This document shows positions 24,897-36,856 of a stretch of 64,000 nucleotides of DNA, in pieces. The notes beneath the pieces were generated by a model. It ran no database searches and was not told the origin of the DNA. It saw nothing but the letters and a program-made list of their open reading frames with translations. Numbering within the stretch: the stretch's first letter is position 1; the number at the start of each line of letters is the position of its first letter. Origin of the DNA: Luteibacter anthropi (GTDB lineage Bacteria; Pseudomonadota; Gammaproteobacteria; Xanthomonadales; Rhodanobacteraceae); NCBI RefSeq assembly GCF_011759365.1, contig NZ_JAARLZ010000003.1:124001-188000 (forward strand), given 5' to 3'. The position numbers and the translations under genes are program-made.

Positions 24897-26933
24897 TTAT
24901 TGCCCGATCAGCCAGTACCCGCCCAGGAGCAGGATGAGGCCGAGGATCATGGCGAACGCGTAATGGAAGAGGAATCCGGACTGCAGGTGGCGCACGCCAC
25001 CGGCGATGCGGCGGACCAGACCCGCCGAGCCGTTGACCATGGCGCCGTCGATGATGGCGGTGTCGCCCACCTTCGACAGGCCCTGGCCCAGCTTGACGCC
25101 GCCCTTCGCGAACACCGCGAAGTAGAGTTCATCGATCCAGTACTTGTGGTTGAGCAGTTCGTAGATCGGCTTGAGGGCCGTCTTCGCCTTGTCCGCAACC
25201 TTCGGGTTGAACAGGTAGATGTACGTGGCGACGGCGAAGCCGGCGAAGGCGATCCAGAACGGAGCCGCGGTGAAGCCGTGGATACCGGCTTCCAGCGCGC
25301 CGTGGAACTCGTGCGCCAGTTCGCCCAGCACGTCGTTCTTCTCGTCGACGTGGATGGCCTTGCCGAACCAGTGGTCGTACAGCATCGGCTTGACGGTGAA
25401 CCAGCCGATCACGATGGAGGGGATCGACAGCAGCAGCAGCGGAACGGTGACGACCCACGGCGATTCATGCGGCGCATGTTCCAGCACACCCGGGGTGTGG
25501 TGACCATGGTCGTCGTCGTGGTGATCGTCATGGCCGTGGCCATGCTTCTTGTGCTCTACCGTGAAGCGCTCCTTGCCATGGAAGGTCATGTAGAGCAGGC
25601 GGAAGCTGTAGAACGAGGTGACGAACACGCCGGCCAGCACGCAGAAGTAAGCGTAGCTGGCGCCCCAGCGATGGGACTCGCCCACCGCCTCGATGATGGC
25701 ATCCTTCGAGTAGAAGCCCGAGAAGAACGGGGTGCCGGCCAGGGCCAGCGAACCGATCCACATCGTGATCCAGGTGACCGGCATGTACTTGCGCAGGCCG
25801 CCCATGTAGCGCATGTCCTGCTCGTGGTGCATGCCCATGATGACCGAGCCGGCGCCGAGGAACAGCAGCGCCTTGAAGAAGGCGTGGGTCATCAGGTGGA
25901 ACACGGCGCCGCTATAGGCGGACACGCCGAGCGCGACGGTCATGTAGCCCAGCTGCGAGAGCGTGGAGTACGCGATGACGCGCTTGATGTCGTTCTGCAC
26001 GATGCCGATGAGGCCGGTAAACAGTGCCGTGGTGGAACCGATGACCAGGATGAACGACAGCGCGGTGTCGCTCAGCTCGAAGATCGGCGACATGCGGGCG
26101 ACCATGAAGATACCCGCGGTCACCATGGTGGCCGCGTGGATCAGCGCCGAGATGGGCGTGGGGCCTTCCATCGAATCAGGCAGCCACACGTGCAGCGGCA
26201 CCTGGGCCGACTTGCCCATGGCACCGATGAACAGCAGGATGCCGATCACGGTGGCAGCGTCCCAGGCGTGGTTCTGGGTGATCTGCAGGGTCTTGCCCAC
26301 CAGCTCCGGCGCATGGTCGAAGGCGGTCTGGTAATCGAGCGTGCCCAGGAAGAACAGGATCGCCGAGATACCCAGCAGGAAACCGAAGTCACCCACGCGG
26401 TTGACCAGGAAGGCCTTGAGGTTGGCGAAGATCGCCGTCGGGCGCTTGTACCAGAAGCCGATCAGCAGGTACGACACCAGGCCCACCGCTTCCCAGCCGA
26501 AGAACAGCTGCATGAAGTTGTTGCTCATGACGAGCATCAGCATCGAGAAGGTGAAGAGCGAGATGTAGCTGAAGAAGCGCTGGTAGCCCGGGTCTTCCGC
26601 CATGTAGCCGATGGTGTACAGATGCACCAGCAGCGACACGAAGGTGACCACCACCATCATCATGGCGGTGAGACGGTCGATCATGAAGCCGACCGACGCG
26701 TGGAAGCGGCCGATCTCGAACCAGGTGTAGATGTCCTGGTTGAAGTTCTGCGCCCCGGCGAAGACCAGCTGGTAGAGCACGTAGAAGGACAGGCCGCAGG
26801 CGATCGCGACACCGAGGATGGTGGCGGTATGCGCCCCTGCCCGGCCGATCACCTTGCCGAAAAGGCCGGCAAGGATCGAACCCGCGAGGGGCGCGAGTGC
26901 GATCGTCAGGAGGATTGAAAGCGAGAGACTCAT
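24897..26933 (-). CDS. nuoL: NADH-quinone oxidoreductase subunit L
   Basis: 678 residues, longest antiporter-like subunit. The complex I family motifs FFGWEAVGLVSYLLIGFWY and VPLHVWLPDSMEGPTPISALIHAATMV are seen; the C-terminal long lateral helix (HL) and terminal helix are expected at ~560-678. An unusual His/Asp-rich loop (HGHGHDDHHDDDHGHH) sits near residues 459-478, between membrane segments. Three bp (plus stop) below nuoK. Confidence 0.98.
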   Translation of the reverse strand: MSLSLSILLTIALAPLAGSILAGLFGKVIGRAGAHTATILGVAIACGLSFYVLYQLVFAGAQNFNQDIYTWFEIGRFHASVGFMIDRLTAMMMVVVTFVSLLVHLYTIGYMAEDPGYQRFFSYISLFTFSMLMLVMSNNFMQLFFGWEAVGLVSYLLIGFWYKRPTAIFANLKAFLVNRVGDFGFLLGISAILFFLGTLDYQTAFDHAPELVGKTLQITQNHAWDAATVIGILLFIGAMGKSAQVPLHVWLPDSMEGPTPISALIHAATMVTAGIFMVARMSPIFELSDTALSFILVIGSTTALFTGLIGIVQNDIKRVIAYSTLSQLGYMTVALGVSAYSGAVFHLMTHAFFKALLFLGAGSVIMGMHHEQDMRYMGGLRKYMPVTWITMWIGSLALAGTPFFSGFYSKDAIIEAVGESHRWGASYAYFCVLAGVFVTSFYSFRLLYMTFHGKERFTVEHKKHGHGHDDHHDDDHGHHTPGVLEHAPHESPWVVTVPLLLLSIPSIVIGWFTVKPMLYDHWFGKAIHVDEKNDVLGELAHEFHGALEAGIHGFTAAPFWIAFAGFAVATYIYLFNPKVADKAKTALKPIYELLNHKYWIDELYFAVFAKGGVKLGQGLSKVGDTAIIDGAMVNGSAGLVRRIAGGVRHLQSGFLFHYAFAMILGLILLLGGYWLIGQ

Positions 26934-26937
26934 CGGA

Positions 26938-27243
26938 TCAACCCTTCATGCTGTCGATTTCGGCGACGTTGATCGTGCTGCGGTTACGGAACAGCAGGAC
27001 CAGGATCGCCAGGCCGATGGCGGATTCCGCCGCGGCCACGGTGAGGATGAAGAACACGAACACCTGGCCCGACACGTCGCCAAAGAAGCGCGAGAAGGCC
27101 ACGAAGTTGGTGTTCACCGCGAGGAGCATCAGCTCGATCGCCATGAGCAGCACGATCACGTTCTTGCGGTTGATGAACAGGCCCGCGACGGCGATGCAGA
27201 ACAGGACCGCGCCGAGCACGATGTAATGGGAAAGCGTGATCAC
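26938..27243 (-). CDS. nuoK: NADH-quinone oxidoreductase subunit K
   Basis: 101 residues starting at GTG 27243. The GTG overlaps the nuoJ TGA stop as GTGA, with AGGAG upstream in the nuoJ end. Three-helix membrane subunit next to the quinone cavity; conserved Glu in [19 protein letters not shown] and a second in [11 protein letters not shown] are the key proton-path acids. The long upstream ORF of 185 codons covers the nuoJ end in another frame and is not real. Confidence 0.97.
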   Translation of the reverse strand: MITLSHYIVLGAVLFCIAVAGLFINRKNVIVLLMAIELMLLAVNTNFVAFSRFFGDVSGQVFVFFILTVAAAESAIGLAILVLLFRNRSTINVAEIDSMKG

Positions 27244-27896
27244 TTGGCGTTCTCCTGCGTCGGTTCGGCGGGTGCCGGGGCCGGTACGACCGAGGCCATC
27301 TGGGTCGAGGCGACCTTCACCACGCGGACGCGATCGGTGGCCTTGACGATGACCTGCTGCGAAGCGGACTGGTGACGCACGCCCACGCGCTGACGCAGGG
27401 TCAGGGCCACGGCGGCGACGATACCCACGGTGAGGATCAGCGCGGCGATTTCGAACGGCAGCAGGAACTCGGTGTAGAGGGCACGGCCCAGCCACGCCAC
27501 GTTCGAGTCGCCGGCCGGGTTCGGGCCGAGCGTGTGGGCATGCATCGCCTTCACGCCGATCATCGCCAGCATTTCCACCAGCATGACGCCCGCCACGATG
27601 ATGCCCACCGGCAGGTACCGGATGAAGCCTTCGCGCACGTTCTCCTGCTTGATGTCGAGCATCATGACCACGAACAGGAACAGCACCATCACCGCGCCGA
27701 CGTAGACGACGACGAGGGCGATGGCAAGGAACTCCGCTTCGGCCAGCAGCCAGACGCAGGCCATGCTGAAGAAGGTTAGCACCAGGGACAGCACGGCGTG
27801 GACCGTGTTGCGCACCGAGATGACCATCAGGCTGGCGATGACCGCCACGCCGCCGAAGAGGTAGAAACAGATGAGTTGGAGCAGATCGGTATTCAT
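27240..27896 (-). CDS. nuoJ: NADH-quinone oxidoreductase subunit J
   Basis: 218 residues from ATG 27896. Five-helix membrane subunit of complex I containing [24 protein letters not shown] (third helix, with the pi-bulge region) and the C-terminal [15 protein letters not shown]. The C-terminal ~45 residues form a hydrophilic Pro/Ala-rich tail (ending [10 protein letters not shown]) not usual in short homologues. Upstream in-frame extension to 27974 is discarded. Followed by nuoK with a 4-bp overlap. Confidence 0.97.
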   Translation of the reverse strand: MNTDLLQLICFYLFGGVAVIASLMVISVRNTVHAVLSLVLTFFSMACVWLLAEAEFLAIALVVVYVGAVMVLFLFVVMMLDIKQENVREGFIRYLPVGIIVAGVMLVEMLAMIGVKAMHAHTLGPNPAGDSNVAWLGRALYTEFLLPFEIAALILTVGIVAAVALTLRQRVGVRHQSASQQVIVKATDRVRVVKVASTQMASVVPAPAPAEPTQENAK

Positions 27897-27915
27897 CGCA
27901 TAGGTCTCCGGGCGC

Positions 27916-28407
27916 TCAGCGGTAAGCCGCGTCCTGCGCGCGGGCGGCAGCGATGTCCTGCTCGAAGCGGTCACCGATGGCCAGCAGTTGGCCCTTGGTC
28001 ACCACGTTCTCGCCACGATGTTCGAAGTGATACTCGTGCACGTGCGTCTCGACGATGGAGTCGACCGGGCAGCTCTCTTCGCAGAAACCGCAGAAGATGC
28101 ACTTGAACAGGTCGATGTCGTAGCGCGTGGTGCGACGCTGGCCGTCTTCCGGGCGCGGGGCCGAGTCGATGGTGATGGCCAGTGCCGGGCACACCGCTTC
28201 GCACAGCTTGCAGGCAATGCAGCGCTCTTCGCCGTTGGCGTAGCGACGCAGGGCGTGCAGGCCACGAAAGCGGTTCGACTTGGGGATGTGCTCCATCGGG
28301 TAGCGCATCGTGTACTTGGGGCTGACCATGTAACGCATGGTCAGGCCCATGCCCTTGAACAGCTCAAGGAGCAGGAGGCTCTTGAAATAATGAATGACGC
28401 GGGACAT
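27916..28407 (-). CDS. nuoI: NADH-quinone oxidoreductase subunit I
   Basis: 163 residues. Peripheral arm ferredoxin-like subunit binding [4Fe-4S] clusters N6a and N6b: first motif C63-C66-C69-C73 ([12 protein letters not shown]), second C103-C106-C109-C113 ([12 protein letters not shown]). All eight ligands are present. The N-terminal amphipathic helix ([20 protein letters not shown]) lies on the membrane. Spacing to nuoH is 6 bp. Confidence 0.98.
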   Translation of the reverse strand: MSRVIHYFKSLLLLELFKGMGLTMRYMVSPKYTMRYPMEHIPKSNRFRGLHALRRYANGEERCIACKLCEAVCPALAITIDSAPRPEDGQRRTTRYDIDLFKCIFCGFCEESCPVDSIVETHVHEYHFEHRGENVVTKGQLLAIGDRFEQDIAAARAQDAAYR

Positions 28408-28413
28408 GGCTCT

Positions 28414-29436
28414 TTAGGCTCCCGTTCCGATGTGGACCCAGCCGAAGTACTTCATGCAGCCGGCAACGAGGACCCAGACGATGGTGATGGGAATGAAGAC
28501 CTTCCAACCGAGGCGCATGATCTGGTCGTAGCGGTAGCGCGGGAAGCTGGCGCGGAACCACAGGAACAGGAAGGCGAAGAGGAAGACCTTGGCGAACAGC
28601 CAGTGGAAGCCACCGTGGCCGATGAGGCCCCAGCTTTCCGGGAACGGCGACAGCCAGCCGCCCATGAACAGGATCGAGGTCAGGAAGCTGACCAGGATCA
28701 TGTTGGCGTACTCGGCCAGGAAGAACAGCGCGAACGGCGAGCCGGAGTATTCCACGTGGAAACCGGCCACGATTTCGGATTCGCCTTCTGCCACGTCGAA
28801 CGGGGCGCGGTTGGTTTCCGCCACGCCCGACACGAAGTAGATGACGAAGACCGGCAGCAGCGGAATCCAGTACCAGCTGAGGGCGCTGCCGGCCTGTGCT
28901 TCGACGATCGCCGAGAGATTGAGACTACCCGTGAGCACCAGCACGCAGACGATGGACATGCCCATCGACAGTTCGTACGAGATTACCTGCGCCGCCGCAC
29001 GCATCGCACCAAGCATCGCGTAACGCGAGTTGGACGACCAGCCGGCGAGGATGATGCCGTACACGCCCATCGAGGTCATGGCCAGCAGGTAGAGCACGCC
29101 CGCATTGAGGTTGGCGAGCACCACGCCCGGGCTGAAGGGCACCACTGCCCAGGCCGCCAGCGCGGGCACGAGGGCCAGCAGCGGAGCCAGGTAGTAGAGC
29201 GCCTTGTTCGCGTTGGTCGGGAGCACCACTTCCTTCAGAAGCAGCTTCACGACGTCGGCGAAAGCCTGGAGCAGGCCCGCGGGACCGACCTTGTTGGGTC
29301 CCATGCGGACATGCATCCAGCCCAGCACCTTGCGCTCCCACCAGACGTACAGTGCCACGCCGATAACGAGCGGCAGCACGATCGCCAGGATGAAGAGCAC
29401 CGGCAGCAAGATGTGGTCGAAGAGTTGATCGGCCAT
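28414..29436 (-). CDS. nuoH: NADH-quinone oxidoreductase subunit H
   Basis: 340 residues, the usual length, eight predicted membrane helices. It joins the peripheral and membrane arms and forms the quinone chamber. Conserved segments [31 protein letters not shown] and [26 protein letters not shown] (acidic loop) are intact. It follows nuoG by three bp. Confidence 0.98.
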   Translation of the reverse strand: MADQLFDHILLPVLFILAIVLPLVIGVALYVWWERKVLGWMHVRMGPNKVGPAGLLQAFADVVKLLLKEVVLPTNANKALYYLAPLLALVPALAAWAVVPFSPGVVLANLNAGVLYLLAMTSMGVYGIILAGWSSNSRYAMLGAMRAAAQVISYELSMGMSIVCVLVLTGSLNLSAIVEAQAGSALSWYWIPLLPVFVIYFVSGVAETNRAPFDVAEGESEIVAGFHVEYSGSPFALFFLAEYANMILVSFLTSILFMGGWLSPFPESWGLIGHGGFHWLFAKVFLFAFLFLWFRASFPRYRYDQIMRLGWKVFIPITIVWVLVAGCMKYFGWVHIGTGA

Positions 29437-29439
29437 GGT

Positions 29440-31755
29440 TTACGCCTTGCTCAGGGTGATGGCCGCGCCGTACGGGGGCAGCATCGCGGTTTCGGAATGC
29501 GCGGCTTCGATCCACGCGGCGCCCGCAGGCACCGAGGCATCGATGGCCACCGGCAGGATCGTGTCGCCGACGCGGGCGTTGCCGCCCTCCGCCAGACCGA
29601 GCTTGCCGGCCTCTTCCGCATTGATGCGGACAGCGGCGGCGCGGTTGAGTGGGTGCGAGTTCAGTGCACCGGCGCGACGCAGCACCGCGTCGCCGCGGTA
29701 GATCGGCGTGGTGGCCAGGCGCGAGAACGACACACCGGAAGCGCGCGATGCAACCTGCGTACGGGATTCCGTAGCGCGCTCGGTCAGGCCATCACGCAGG
29801 CCGGCAAGATCGTCGAACTCGAAACCGGAGACACCGAGCAGGCCGCCCAGTGCACGCAGGACCTTCCAGCCCTGGCGCGCATCGCCCGGCGCCTTCGCGC
29901 CGGCACCCACCACCTGGGCGGTGCCTTCGACGTTGATCAGCGTGCCGTCCAGTTCCGGCGTCAGGGCGATCGGCAGGATGACATCCGCCGAATCCTTGAG
30001 CGCGTCGCTGGCGTAGGCGGCGAACGCCACCACGGTCTGCGCCGAGTGCATCGCCTGCTGCGCGAGTGCGCCATCGGCGAAGTCGTGCGGCGGCTCCACG
30101 TTGTAGAGGATGTAGCCCTTGCGCGGCTGGGCCAGCATGGCGCGGGCATCGAGACCACCGGCGGAAGGCAACACGCCCACCGACGACAGGCCGATGGCGT
30201 TGGCACCGACCGGCAGCTCGTTGAAGGCAGCACCGGCCGCCTGCGCGATGAAGCGGGCAATGGCACGCAGCCAGGAAGCTTCCGGATGGGTGACCGCAGC
30301 GTGGCCGAGGATCACCACCGAGCCGTCGCCCGCGATGCCCTTGAAGGCGTCGCGGTAAGCATCGTTCGTTTCGGCGCCGTTGACGGCAGCGACGATCGAT
30401 TCCGGCAGGGCCGCACCGTTTTCGGCGGCGGCCTTGGCCAGCTTCAGCAGTTCGTCGACCAGTGCATGCGGCGCGGCCACGGCTTCACCGGCCAGCGGAT
30501 AGTTGAAGCGGAAGTGCGCCGGGTTCACGGCATACACCTTGGCGCCCTTCTTCACCGCCTGGCGGATGCGGTGGTTGAGCAGCGGCACTTCGTGGCGCAG
30601 GTCGGAACCGACCAGCAGCGCCGACTTCACCTTGTCGAACGAGGCGATCGTCGAGGCAAAGGGCTTGGCGAAGGCGTTGTCCGCGAAGTCGAGCTGACGC
30701 AGGCGGTGATCGACGTGGGCGCTGCCCAGGCCACGGGCGAGACGGACGAGCAGTTCGCCCTCCTCGTTCGACGTGGCGCCGTGAACCAGCACGCCGAGGT
30801 CGCTGCCGGACACGCTCTTGAGCGCTTCCTTCGCGACGGATAGGGCGTCGTCCCAGGTCGTGGTGGCCCACTGGCCGTTGCGCTTGACCATCGGTGCCTT
30901 GACGCGATCTGCCGCGTAGAGGCCCTGGTGGCTGTAGCGGTCACGGTCGGACAGCCAGCACTCGTTGATGGTTTCGTTGTCGCGCGGCACGTTGCGGAGC
31001 ACTTCGCCACGGCGGGTGTGCATCCACAGGTTCGAGCCCAGCGCGTCGTGATAGGCGACGGACGGGCGCGCGATCAGTTCCCAGGCGCGGGCCTGGAACT
31101 GGAACGGCTTGTTGGTGAGCGCGCCGACCGGGCAGACGTCGATGATGTTGCCCGACAGTTCGCTCTCGATCGTCTTGCCGATGTAGGTGCCGATCTCGAG
31201 GTTTTCACCGCGGCTCATGCCACCCAGTTCGTACGTGCCGGCGATCTCGCTGGTGAAGCGGACGCAGCGCGTGCACTGGATGCAGCGGGTCATCTCGGTG
31301 GCGATCAGGGGGCCGAGGTTCTCGTCGGCCACCGTGCGCTTGCGCTCGACGTAGCGGGACACCGAACGACCGTAGCCGAGCGAGATGTCCTGCAGTTCGC
31401 ACTCGCCGCCCTGGTCGCAGATGGGGCAGTCGAGCGGGTGGTTGATGAGCAGGAACTCCATCACGTTGCGCTGCGACTTGAGCGCCTTGTCCGAACGCGT
31501 GAAGACCTTCATGCCCTCGCCCACCGGCGTGGCGCAGGCCGGCGCCGGCTTGGGCATCTTCTCGATTTCCACCAGGCACATGCGGCAGTTGGCGGCGATC
31601 GGAAGCTTGCGGTGGTAGCAGAAGCGCGGGATGGCAATACCGACGGCGTCGGCCGCCTGGATGATCATCGACCCCTTGGCTACCTGCACCGGAACGCCAT
31701 CGATCTCGACATTGACGAGATCCGGCGCGGCATTGGCTACGGGCTGCGCACTCAT
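29440..31755 (-). CDS. nuoG: NADH-quinone oxidoreductase subunit G
   Basis: 771 residues. Largest peripheral subunit of complex I. N-terminal [2Fe-2S] ferredoxin-like domain ([13 protein letters not shown]), His-Cys cluster segment ([14 protein letters not shown]), [4Fe-4S] pair ([10 protein letters not shown]) and a molybdopterin oxidoreductase-like body, which lacks a cofactor in complex I. The start ATG overlaps the nuoF stop (31752-31755). Confidence 0.98.
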   Translation of the reverse strand: MSAQPVANAAPDLVNVEIDGVPVQVAKGSMIIQAADAVGIAIPRFCYHRKLPIAANCRMCLVEIEKMPKPAPACATPVGEGMKVFTRSDKALKSQRNVMEFLLINHPLDCPICDQGGECELQDISLGYGRSVSRYVERKRTVADENLGPLIATEMTRCIQCTRCVRFTSEIAGTYELGGMSRGENLEIGTYIGKTIESELSGNIIDVCPVGALTNKPFQFQARAWELIARPSVAYHDALGSNLWMHTRRGEVLRNVPRDNETINECWLSDRDRYSHQGLYAADRVKAPMVKRNGQWATTTWDDALSVAKEALKSVSGSDLGVLVHGATSNEEGELLVRLARGLGSAHVDHRLRQLDFADNAFAKPFASTIASFDKVKSALLVGSDLRHEVPLLNHRIRQAVKKGAKVYAVNPAHFRFNYPLAGEAVAAPHALVDELLKLAKAAAENGAALPESIVAAVNGAETNDAYRDAFKGIAGDGSVVILGHAAVTHPEASWLRAIARFIAQAAGAAFNELPVGANAIGLSSVGVLPSAGGLDARAMLAQPRKGYILYNVEPPHDFADGALAQQAMHSAQTVVAFAAYASDALKDSADVILPIALTPELDGTLINVEGTAQVVGAGAKAPGDARQGWKVLRALGGLLGVSGFEFDDLAGLRDGLTERATESRTQVASRASGVSFSRLATTPIYRGDAVLRRAGALNSHPLNRAAAVRINAEEAGKLGLAEGGNARVGDTILPVAIDASVPAGAAWIEAAHSETAMLPPYGAAITLSKA

Positions 31756-33095
31756 GCAGCGACTCCAGTGGTGACCGTGTCAGCCGGACCGTCGACGATC
31801 GAACGGCCATGCTCCACGTAGTATTCGAATTCGTGCCAGAAGTGGTGCAGGAAGCCCTGCACCGGCCAGGCGGCCGCTTCACCGAAGGCACAGATGGTGT
31901 GGCCTTCGATCTGACCGGCCACGGCCTTCAGGCGGTGCAGGTCATCCTGCGTGCCCTTGCCTTCAACGATGCGCGACAGCACGCGGTACATCCAGCCGGT
32001 GCCTTCGCGGCACGGGGTGCACTGGCCGCACGACTCCGCCTTGTAGAAGCGCGAGATGCGGTGGCAGGCGCGGACCATGCAGGTCTTCTCGTCCATCACG
32101 ATCACGGCGCCCGAACCCAGACCCGAACCCGCCTTCTGCAGCGAGTCGTAGTCCATGGTGCATTCCATGATCTTCTCGGCCGGCAGCACCTTCATCGAGG
32201 AGCCGCCCGGGATGACCGCCTTCAGCGTGTGGCCGTTGCGAACGCCACCCGCCATCTCCAGCAGGTCGGCGAACGAGGTGCCGAGCTTGATCTCGAAGTT
32301 GCCCGGGTTGTTCACGTGGCCGGAGACCGAGAAGATCTTCGGGCCGCCGTTGTTGGGCTTGCCGATGTTGAGGAACCACTCCGCGCCGTTACGCAGGATC
32401 GCCGGCACCGAAGCGTAGGTTTCGGTGTTGTTGATCGTGGTCGGGCGGCCGTACAGGCCGAAACCGGCCGGGAACGGCGGCTTGAAGCGTGGCTGGCCCT
32501 TCTTGCCTTCGAGCGATTCCATCAGAGCGGTTTCTTCGCCGCAGATGTAGGCGCCAGCGCCGAGGGCGTTGTAGATGTCCACGTCCACGCCGGAGCCGAG
32601 GACGTTCTTGCCCAGCAGGCCGGCCGCGTAGGCTTCCTTCAGGGCTTCCTCGATGTGCTCAAACGGCTCGTGGTGGAACTCGCCACGCATGTAGTTGTAG
32701 GCAACCGTGGAGCCAGTGCAGTAGCACGCGATCGCCAGGCCTTCCAGCACGGAGTGCGGGTTGAAGCGCAGGATGTCGCGGTCCTTGCAGGTGCCCGGCT
32801 CGGATTCGTCCGAGTTGCAGAGGATGTACTTCTGGCCCGGCGCGTTGCGCGGCATGAACGACCACTTCAGGCCGGTGGGGAAGCCGGCGCCGCCGCGGCC
32901 ACGCAGCGAGCTCTTCTTGATTTCTTCGATGATGTCGGCCGGATCGGGCTTCTCGGCGAGGATTTTCTTCCACGCCTTCCAGCCGTCGACCTTTTCGTAG
33001 CTTTCGAGCGACCAGGGCTTCTCGAAATGCAGGGTCGTATAGACGACCTGGTGTTCCTTGGGAGCGGGTCCGACCGGACCGGTGGTGCTAGCCAT
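31752..33095 (-). CDS. nuoF: NADH-quinone oxidoreductase subunit F
   Basis: 447 residues. NADH dehydrogenase subunit carrying FMN and the N3 [4Fe-4S] cluster. FMN/NADH site segments [14 protein letters not shown] and [17 protein letters not shown], and cluster ligands [12 protein letters not shown] with a fourth Cys near C-terminus (CAFGEAA), are all seen. Ends in the ATG of nuoG (4-bp overlap); starts 10 bp after nuoE stop. Confidence 0.98.
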   Translation of the reverse strand: MASTTGPVGPAPKEHQVVYTTLHFEKPWSLESYEKVDGWKAWKKILAEKPDPADIIEEIKKSSLRGRGGAGFPTGLKWSFMPRNAPGQKYILCNSDESEPGTCKDRDILRFNPHSVLEGLAIACYCTGSTVAYNYMRGEFHHEPFEHIEEALKEAYAAGLLGKNVLGSGVDVDIYNALGAGAYICGEETALMESLEGKKGQPRFKPPFPAGFGLYGRPTTINNTETYASVPAILRNGAEWFLNIGKPNNGGPKIFSVSGHVNNPGNFEIKLGTSFADLLEMAGGVRNGHTLKAVIPGGSSMKVLPAEKIMECTMDYDSLQKAGSGLGSGAVIVMDEKTCMVRACHRISRFYKAESCGQCTPCREGTGWMYRVLSRIVEGKGTQDDLHRLKAVAGQIEGHTICAFGEAAAWPVQGFLHHFWHEFEYYVEHGRSIVDGPADTVTTGVAA

Positions 33096-33105
33096 TGCCC
33101 TTACC

Positions 33106-33633
33106 TCACTTCAGACCGTCGAGGATCGCGTCGAGCTTTTCGGCCGTCAGCTTCTCGTGGTAATGACCGTTGACGACCATCATCGGACCGCCCGCACACG
33201 CGGCCAGGCATTCCTCTTCCTGCTTGAGGTAGATGCGGCCGTCGGCGGTGCTTTCGCCGGTCTTGATGCCCAGCTTCTTCTCGCAGTGGCGAACGAGGCC
33301 TTCGGCGCCGTTGAGCCAGCACGAGATGTTGGTGCAGATGGCGACGTTGTTGCGGCCGACGGGCGAGGTCTCGAACATCGAGTAGAAGCTCGCGACTTCG
33401 TAGGCCCAGATCGGCGGCAGGTCGAGGTACTTCGCGACCGCCGTGATCAGTTCGTCCGTGAGGTAACCCTGGTTCTGTTCCTGCGCCGCCATGAGCGACT
33501 GGATCAGTGCCGAACGCTTGCGGTCCGGCGGGAACTTGGACACCCAATGATCGACGTGGGCGCGCGTGTGATCGTTGAGCACGACGAGAGGATCGACGTC
33601 CTTCACCTGCTCGAAATGACCGGTGGCTTTCAT
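33106..33633 (-). CDS. nuoE: NADH-quinone oxidoreductase subunit E
   Basis: 175 residues. Thioredoxin-fold [2Fe-2S] (N1a) subunit of the NADH module. The four cluster ligands C100, C105, C142 and C146 are in place. The N-terminal helical bundle ([26 protein letters not shown]) matches the family. Start ATG 33633 has GGAG about ten bases upstream. Confidence 0.97.
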   Translation of the reverse strand: MKATGHFEQVKDVDPLVVLNDHTRAHVDHWVSKFPPDRKRSALIQSLMAAQEQNQGYLTDELITAVAKYLDLPPIWAYEVASFYSMFETSPVGRNNVAICTNISCWLNGAEGLVRHCEKKLGIKTGESTADGRIYLKQEEECLAACAGGPMMVVNGHYHEKLTAEKLDAILDGLK

Positions 33634-33653
33634 GATTCTTTTACTCCGTCGAC

Positions 33654-34907
33654 TTAGCGGTCGACTTCGCCGAAGACGAGATCGTAGGTGCCGATCATCG
33701 CGACGACGTCGGCGAGCATGTGGCCCCGTACGAAAGCATCCATCGAGGACAGGTGCGCGAAGCCCGGCGCGCGCAGGTGCACGCGGAACGGCTTGTTGGC
33801 ACCGTCGGAAACGAGGTAGCAGCCGAATTCACCCTTCGGCGCTTCGACGGCGGCGTAGGTTTCGCCGGCGGGAACGCCATAGCCCTCGGTGAAGAGCTTG
33901 AAGTGGTGGATCAGCGCTTCCATGTCGTTTTTCATCTCGACACGGCTGGGCGGGGCGACCTTGTAGTTCTGCACCATCACCGGGCCCGGGTTGGCCTTCA
34001 GCCAATCCACGCACTGGCGGATGATGCGGTTGGCCTGGCGCATCTCTTCGACGCGGACCAGGTAACGGTCGTAGCAGTCACCATTGACGCCGACGGGGAT
34101 GTCGAAGTCCATCTTGTCGTAGGCCGCGTAGGGCTGCTTCTTGCGAAGATCCCATGCGATGCCCGAACCGCGCAGCATGGCGCCGGTCATGCCCCAGGCC
34201 TGTGCCTTCTCGGGGTCGACGATGCCGATGCCCACCGTACGCTGCTTCCAGATACGGTTGTTGGTGAGCAGCAGTTCGTATTCGTCGACGCGCTTGGGGA
34301 AGTCGTTCGTGAACTCGGTGAGGTAGTCGAGCATCGAACCTTCGCGCCAGGCGTTCAGGCGCTTGAGGTCGCTGCCCTTGTGCCACGGCGACTCGCGATA
34401 CTTCGACATCTGCTCCGGCAGGTCGCGGTACACGCCGCCCGGACGGTAGTAGGTGGCGTGCATGCGCGCACCCGACACCGCCTCGTAGACGTCCATGAGC
34501 TCTTCGCGCTCACGGAAGGCGTACAGGAACACCGCCATGGCGCCTAGATCGAGCGCATTGGAGCCCACCCACATGAGGTGGTTCAGGATGCGGGTGATCT
34601 CGTCGAACATCGTGCGGATGTACTGCGCACGGATGGGGGCCTCGATGCCGAGCAGGTTTTCGATGGCGCGCACGTAGGCGTGCTCGTTGCACATCATCGA
34701 AACGTAGTCGAGACGGTCCATGTAACCGATCGACTGGTTGAACGGCTTGGACTCGGCGAGCTTTTCGGTACCACGGTGCAGCAGGCCCACGTGCGGATCG
34801 GCACGGACGATGGTCTCGCCGTCCATTTCCAGCACGAGGCGCAGCACGCCGTGCGCAGCAGGATGCTGCGGACCGAAGTTCATCGTGTAATTGCGGATTT
34901 CTTCCAC
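33654..34907 (-). CDS. nuoD: NADH-quinone oxidoreductase subunit D
   Basis: 417 residues, separate from nuoC. 49-kDa-type subunit, part of the quinone-binding site. Signature [21 protein letters not shown] at residues 12-32 and the terminal DPVFGEVDR are canonical. The His of the quinone site (HPAAHG) is present. Preceded by nuoC with a 3-bp gap. Confidence 0.98.
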   Translation of the reverse strand: MEEIRNYTMNFGPQHPAAHGVLRLVLEMDGETIVRADPHVGLLHRGTEKLAESKPFNQSIGYMDRLDYVSMMCNEHAYVRAIENLLGIEAPIRAQYIRTMFDEITRILNHLMWVGSNALDLGAMAVFLYAFREREELMDVYEAVSGARMHATYYRPGGVYRDLPEQMSKYRESPWHKGSDLKRLNAWREGSMLDYLTEFTNDFPKRVDEYELLLTNNRIWKQRTVGIGIVDPEKAQAWGMTGAMLRGSGIAWDLRKKQPYAAYDKMDFDIPVGVNGDCYDRYLVRVEEMRQANRIIRQCVDWLKANPGPVMVQNYKVAPPSRVEMKNDMEALIHHFKLFTEGYGVPAGETYAAVEAPKGEFGCYLVSDGANKPFRVHLRAPGFAHLSSMDAFVRGHMLADVVAMIGTYDLVFGEVDR

Positions 34908-34910
34908 GGC

Positions 34911-35639
34911 TTAGTTCTCCCGCCAGCGGTCGGCGGCTTCCGCCCTGGCCTGATCGAGGTCGGCATCGTTGCGGATCGTGCGCGGCACAAGCACGCGCGG
35001 CTCGATCGAGACCGGTTCGTAGACCACGCGCTTCTGCTCGGCGTCGTAGCGGACTTCGACGTTACCGATGAGCGGGAAGTCCTTGCGGAACGGGTGGCCG
35101 ACGAAACCGTAGTCGGTAAGGATGCGGCGAAGGTCCGGGTGGCCTTCGAAAATGATGCCGTACAGGTCGAATGCTTCGCGCTCGAACCAGTCGGCGCCCG
35201 GCCAGATCGACGTGACCGACGGCACCACCGGGAACGCGTCGTCTTCGCAGAACACGCGCACGCGGATGCGCTGGTTCAGCTCGATCGACAGCAGGTGGAT
35301 CACGGCGGCGAAGCGACGCGGCTGCTCGACGTGGCGCGGACGGTCCGCCCACGTGAAGCGGCCCACGGCTTCACCTTCGACGCCACGCGAGAAGCTCTCG
35401 CCATGGGCGGTGTCGGTATCCCACTCGGTCTGGCCGTAGCTGAGGTAGTCGATGCCGCAGGTGTCGATGTAGACGGTGAAACGGAAGCCGGCCTCGTCGC
35501 GCAGCGCGGTGGCTACGGACACGAGGTCGCGCGGGGCGACCTCGGCGGTGACTTCGTTGCGCTCGACCTTCACGGTAAGCATGTCGCCAAAACGCGCGGC
35601 GAGGCGTTCGACCAGCGAGGTCTCGTTGTTAACGCTCAT
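34911..35639 (-). CDS. nuoC: NADH-quinone oxidoreductase subunit C
   Basis: 242 residues. 30-kDa-type peripheral subunit. Signature [23 protein letters not shown] with the following [15 protein letters not shown] is present. The C-terminal ~60 residues form an acidic tail ([22 protein letters not shown]). In E. coli nuoC and nuoD are fused; here they are separate, as in most bacteria. Confidence 0.97.
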   Translation of the reverse strand: MSVNNETSLVERLAARFGDMLTVKVERNEVTAEVAPRDLVSVATALRDEAGFRFTVYIDTCGIDYLSYGQTEWDTDTAHGESFSRGVEGEAVGRFTWADRPRHVEQPRRFAAVIHLLSIELNQRIRVRVFCEDDAFPVVPSVTSIWPGADWFEREAFDLYGIIFEGHPDLRRILTDYGFVGHPFRKDFPLIGNVEVRYDAEQKRVVYEPVSIEPRVLVPRTIRNDADLDQARAEAADRWREN

Positions 35640-35651
35640 GAGGCAGCCCTG

Positions 35652-36196
<545 letters not shown>

Positions 36197-36206
<10 letters not shown>

Positions 36207-36553
36207 TCGAGCGCTCCCTTCTTCCAGACGTAAGCGAAACCGACCACGAGCAGCGCGAGGAACAGCGCCATCTCGATCAGCGCGATGGCGCCGATCTTGT
36301 CGAACACCACCGCCCACGGAAACAGGAAGGCGATTTCGAGGTCGAAGATGATGAAGAGGATGGCGATCAGGTAGTAGCGCACGTCGAACTTCATGCGCGC
36401 GTCCTCGAAGGCCTCGAAGCCACACTCGTAGGGCGAGAGCTTCGCGGCGTCCGGACGACGGGGGCCGGCGAGCATGCCGAGCACCATCAGGACAATACCG
36501 AGACCGGTGGCCACGGCGATGAACAACAGGACGGGCCAATATTGGGCAAGCAC
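36197..36553 (-). CDS. nuoA: NADH-quinone oxidoreductase subunit A
   Basis: 118 residues with three membrane helices ([67 protein letters not shown]). Loop [22 protein letters not shown] contains the conserved Cys near the quinone site. First gene of the operon, with the promoter ~170 bp upstream. Confidence 0.98.
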
Positions 36554-36856
36554 GATGCTGCGTACCTCCGCGCCTCGCTGGGCGCATCAGTGACCGTCGA
36601 CGGGGACGAGCGGTCCGGCTAGGGGCGCCGAAGCTTTTTTCGAATCGATCCAAATGGATCGGTCCGTGCCGACGCGACAAGCGCGCCAACGACTTCGGAG
36701 ATCCTCAATCTCACGTTGGGGAACCGATCTATTGTACCAGTGCGTGCAGGTATGGCGACAAGTCTTAATGGGAGAAAAACCTGCATCTAATTGGTGCAAA
36801 TGCGAGTGCTTCCCATCGCGATCTTCAGACATCCGGACAGGCCGGGCGCCCGGGCC
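36554..36856. other. nuo leader and promoter region
   Basis: 303 bp without a gene. It contains a candidate promoter at 36731-36736 (see separate entry), a hairpin CGATCCA/TGGATCG (36646-36661) in the predicted leader, and the 3' edge of the pilZ-like gene. In Xanthomonas secG and a tRNA-Leu often precede nuoA; neither is present here. Confidence 0.6.
36731..36736 (-). promoter_or_regulatory. candidate -10 of the nuo operon promoter
   Basis: Minus-strand TGG-TACAAT (36739-36731) is an extended -10. A TTGTCG about 19 bp upstream is a poor -35. It predicts a ~170-nt leader before nuoA. Confidence 0.5.

Noticed and set aside
24900-26918. 672-codon ORF antisense to nuoL
   Set aside because: Antisense shadow with His/Asp/Gln-rich nonsense composition; nuoL is certain.
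27988-30843. 951-codon ORF antisense to nuoI-nuoH-nuoG
   Set aside because: Spans three real genes on the other strand; composition of a shadow frame.
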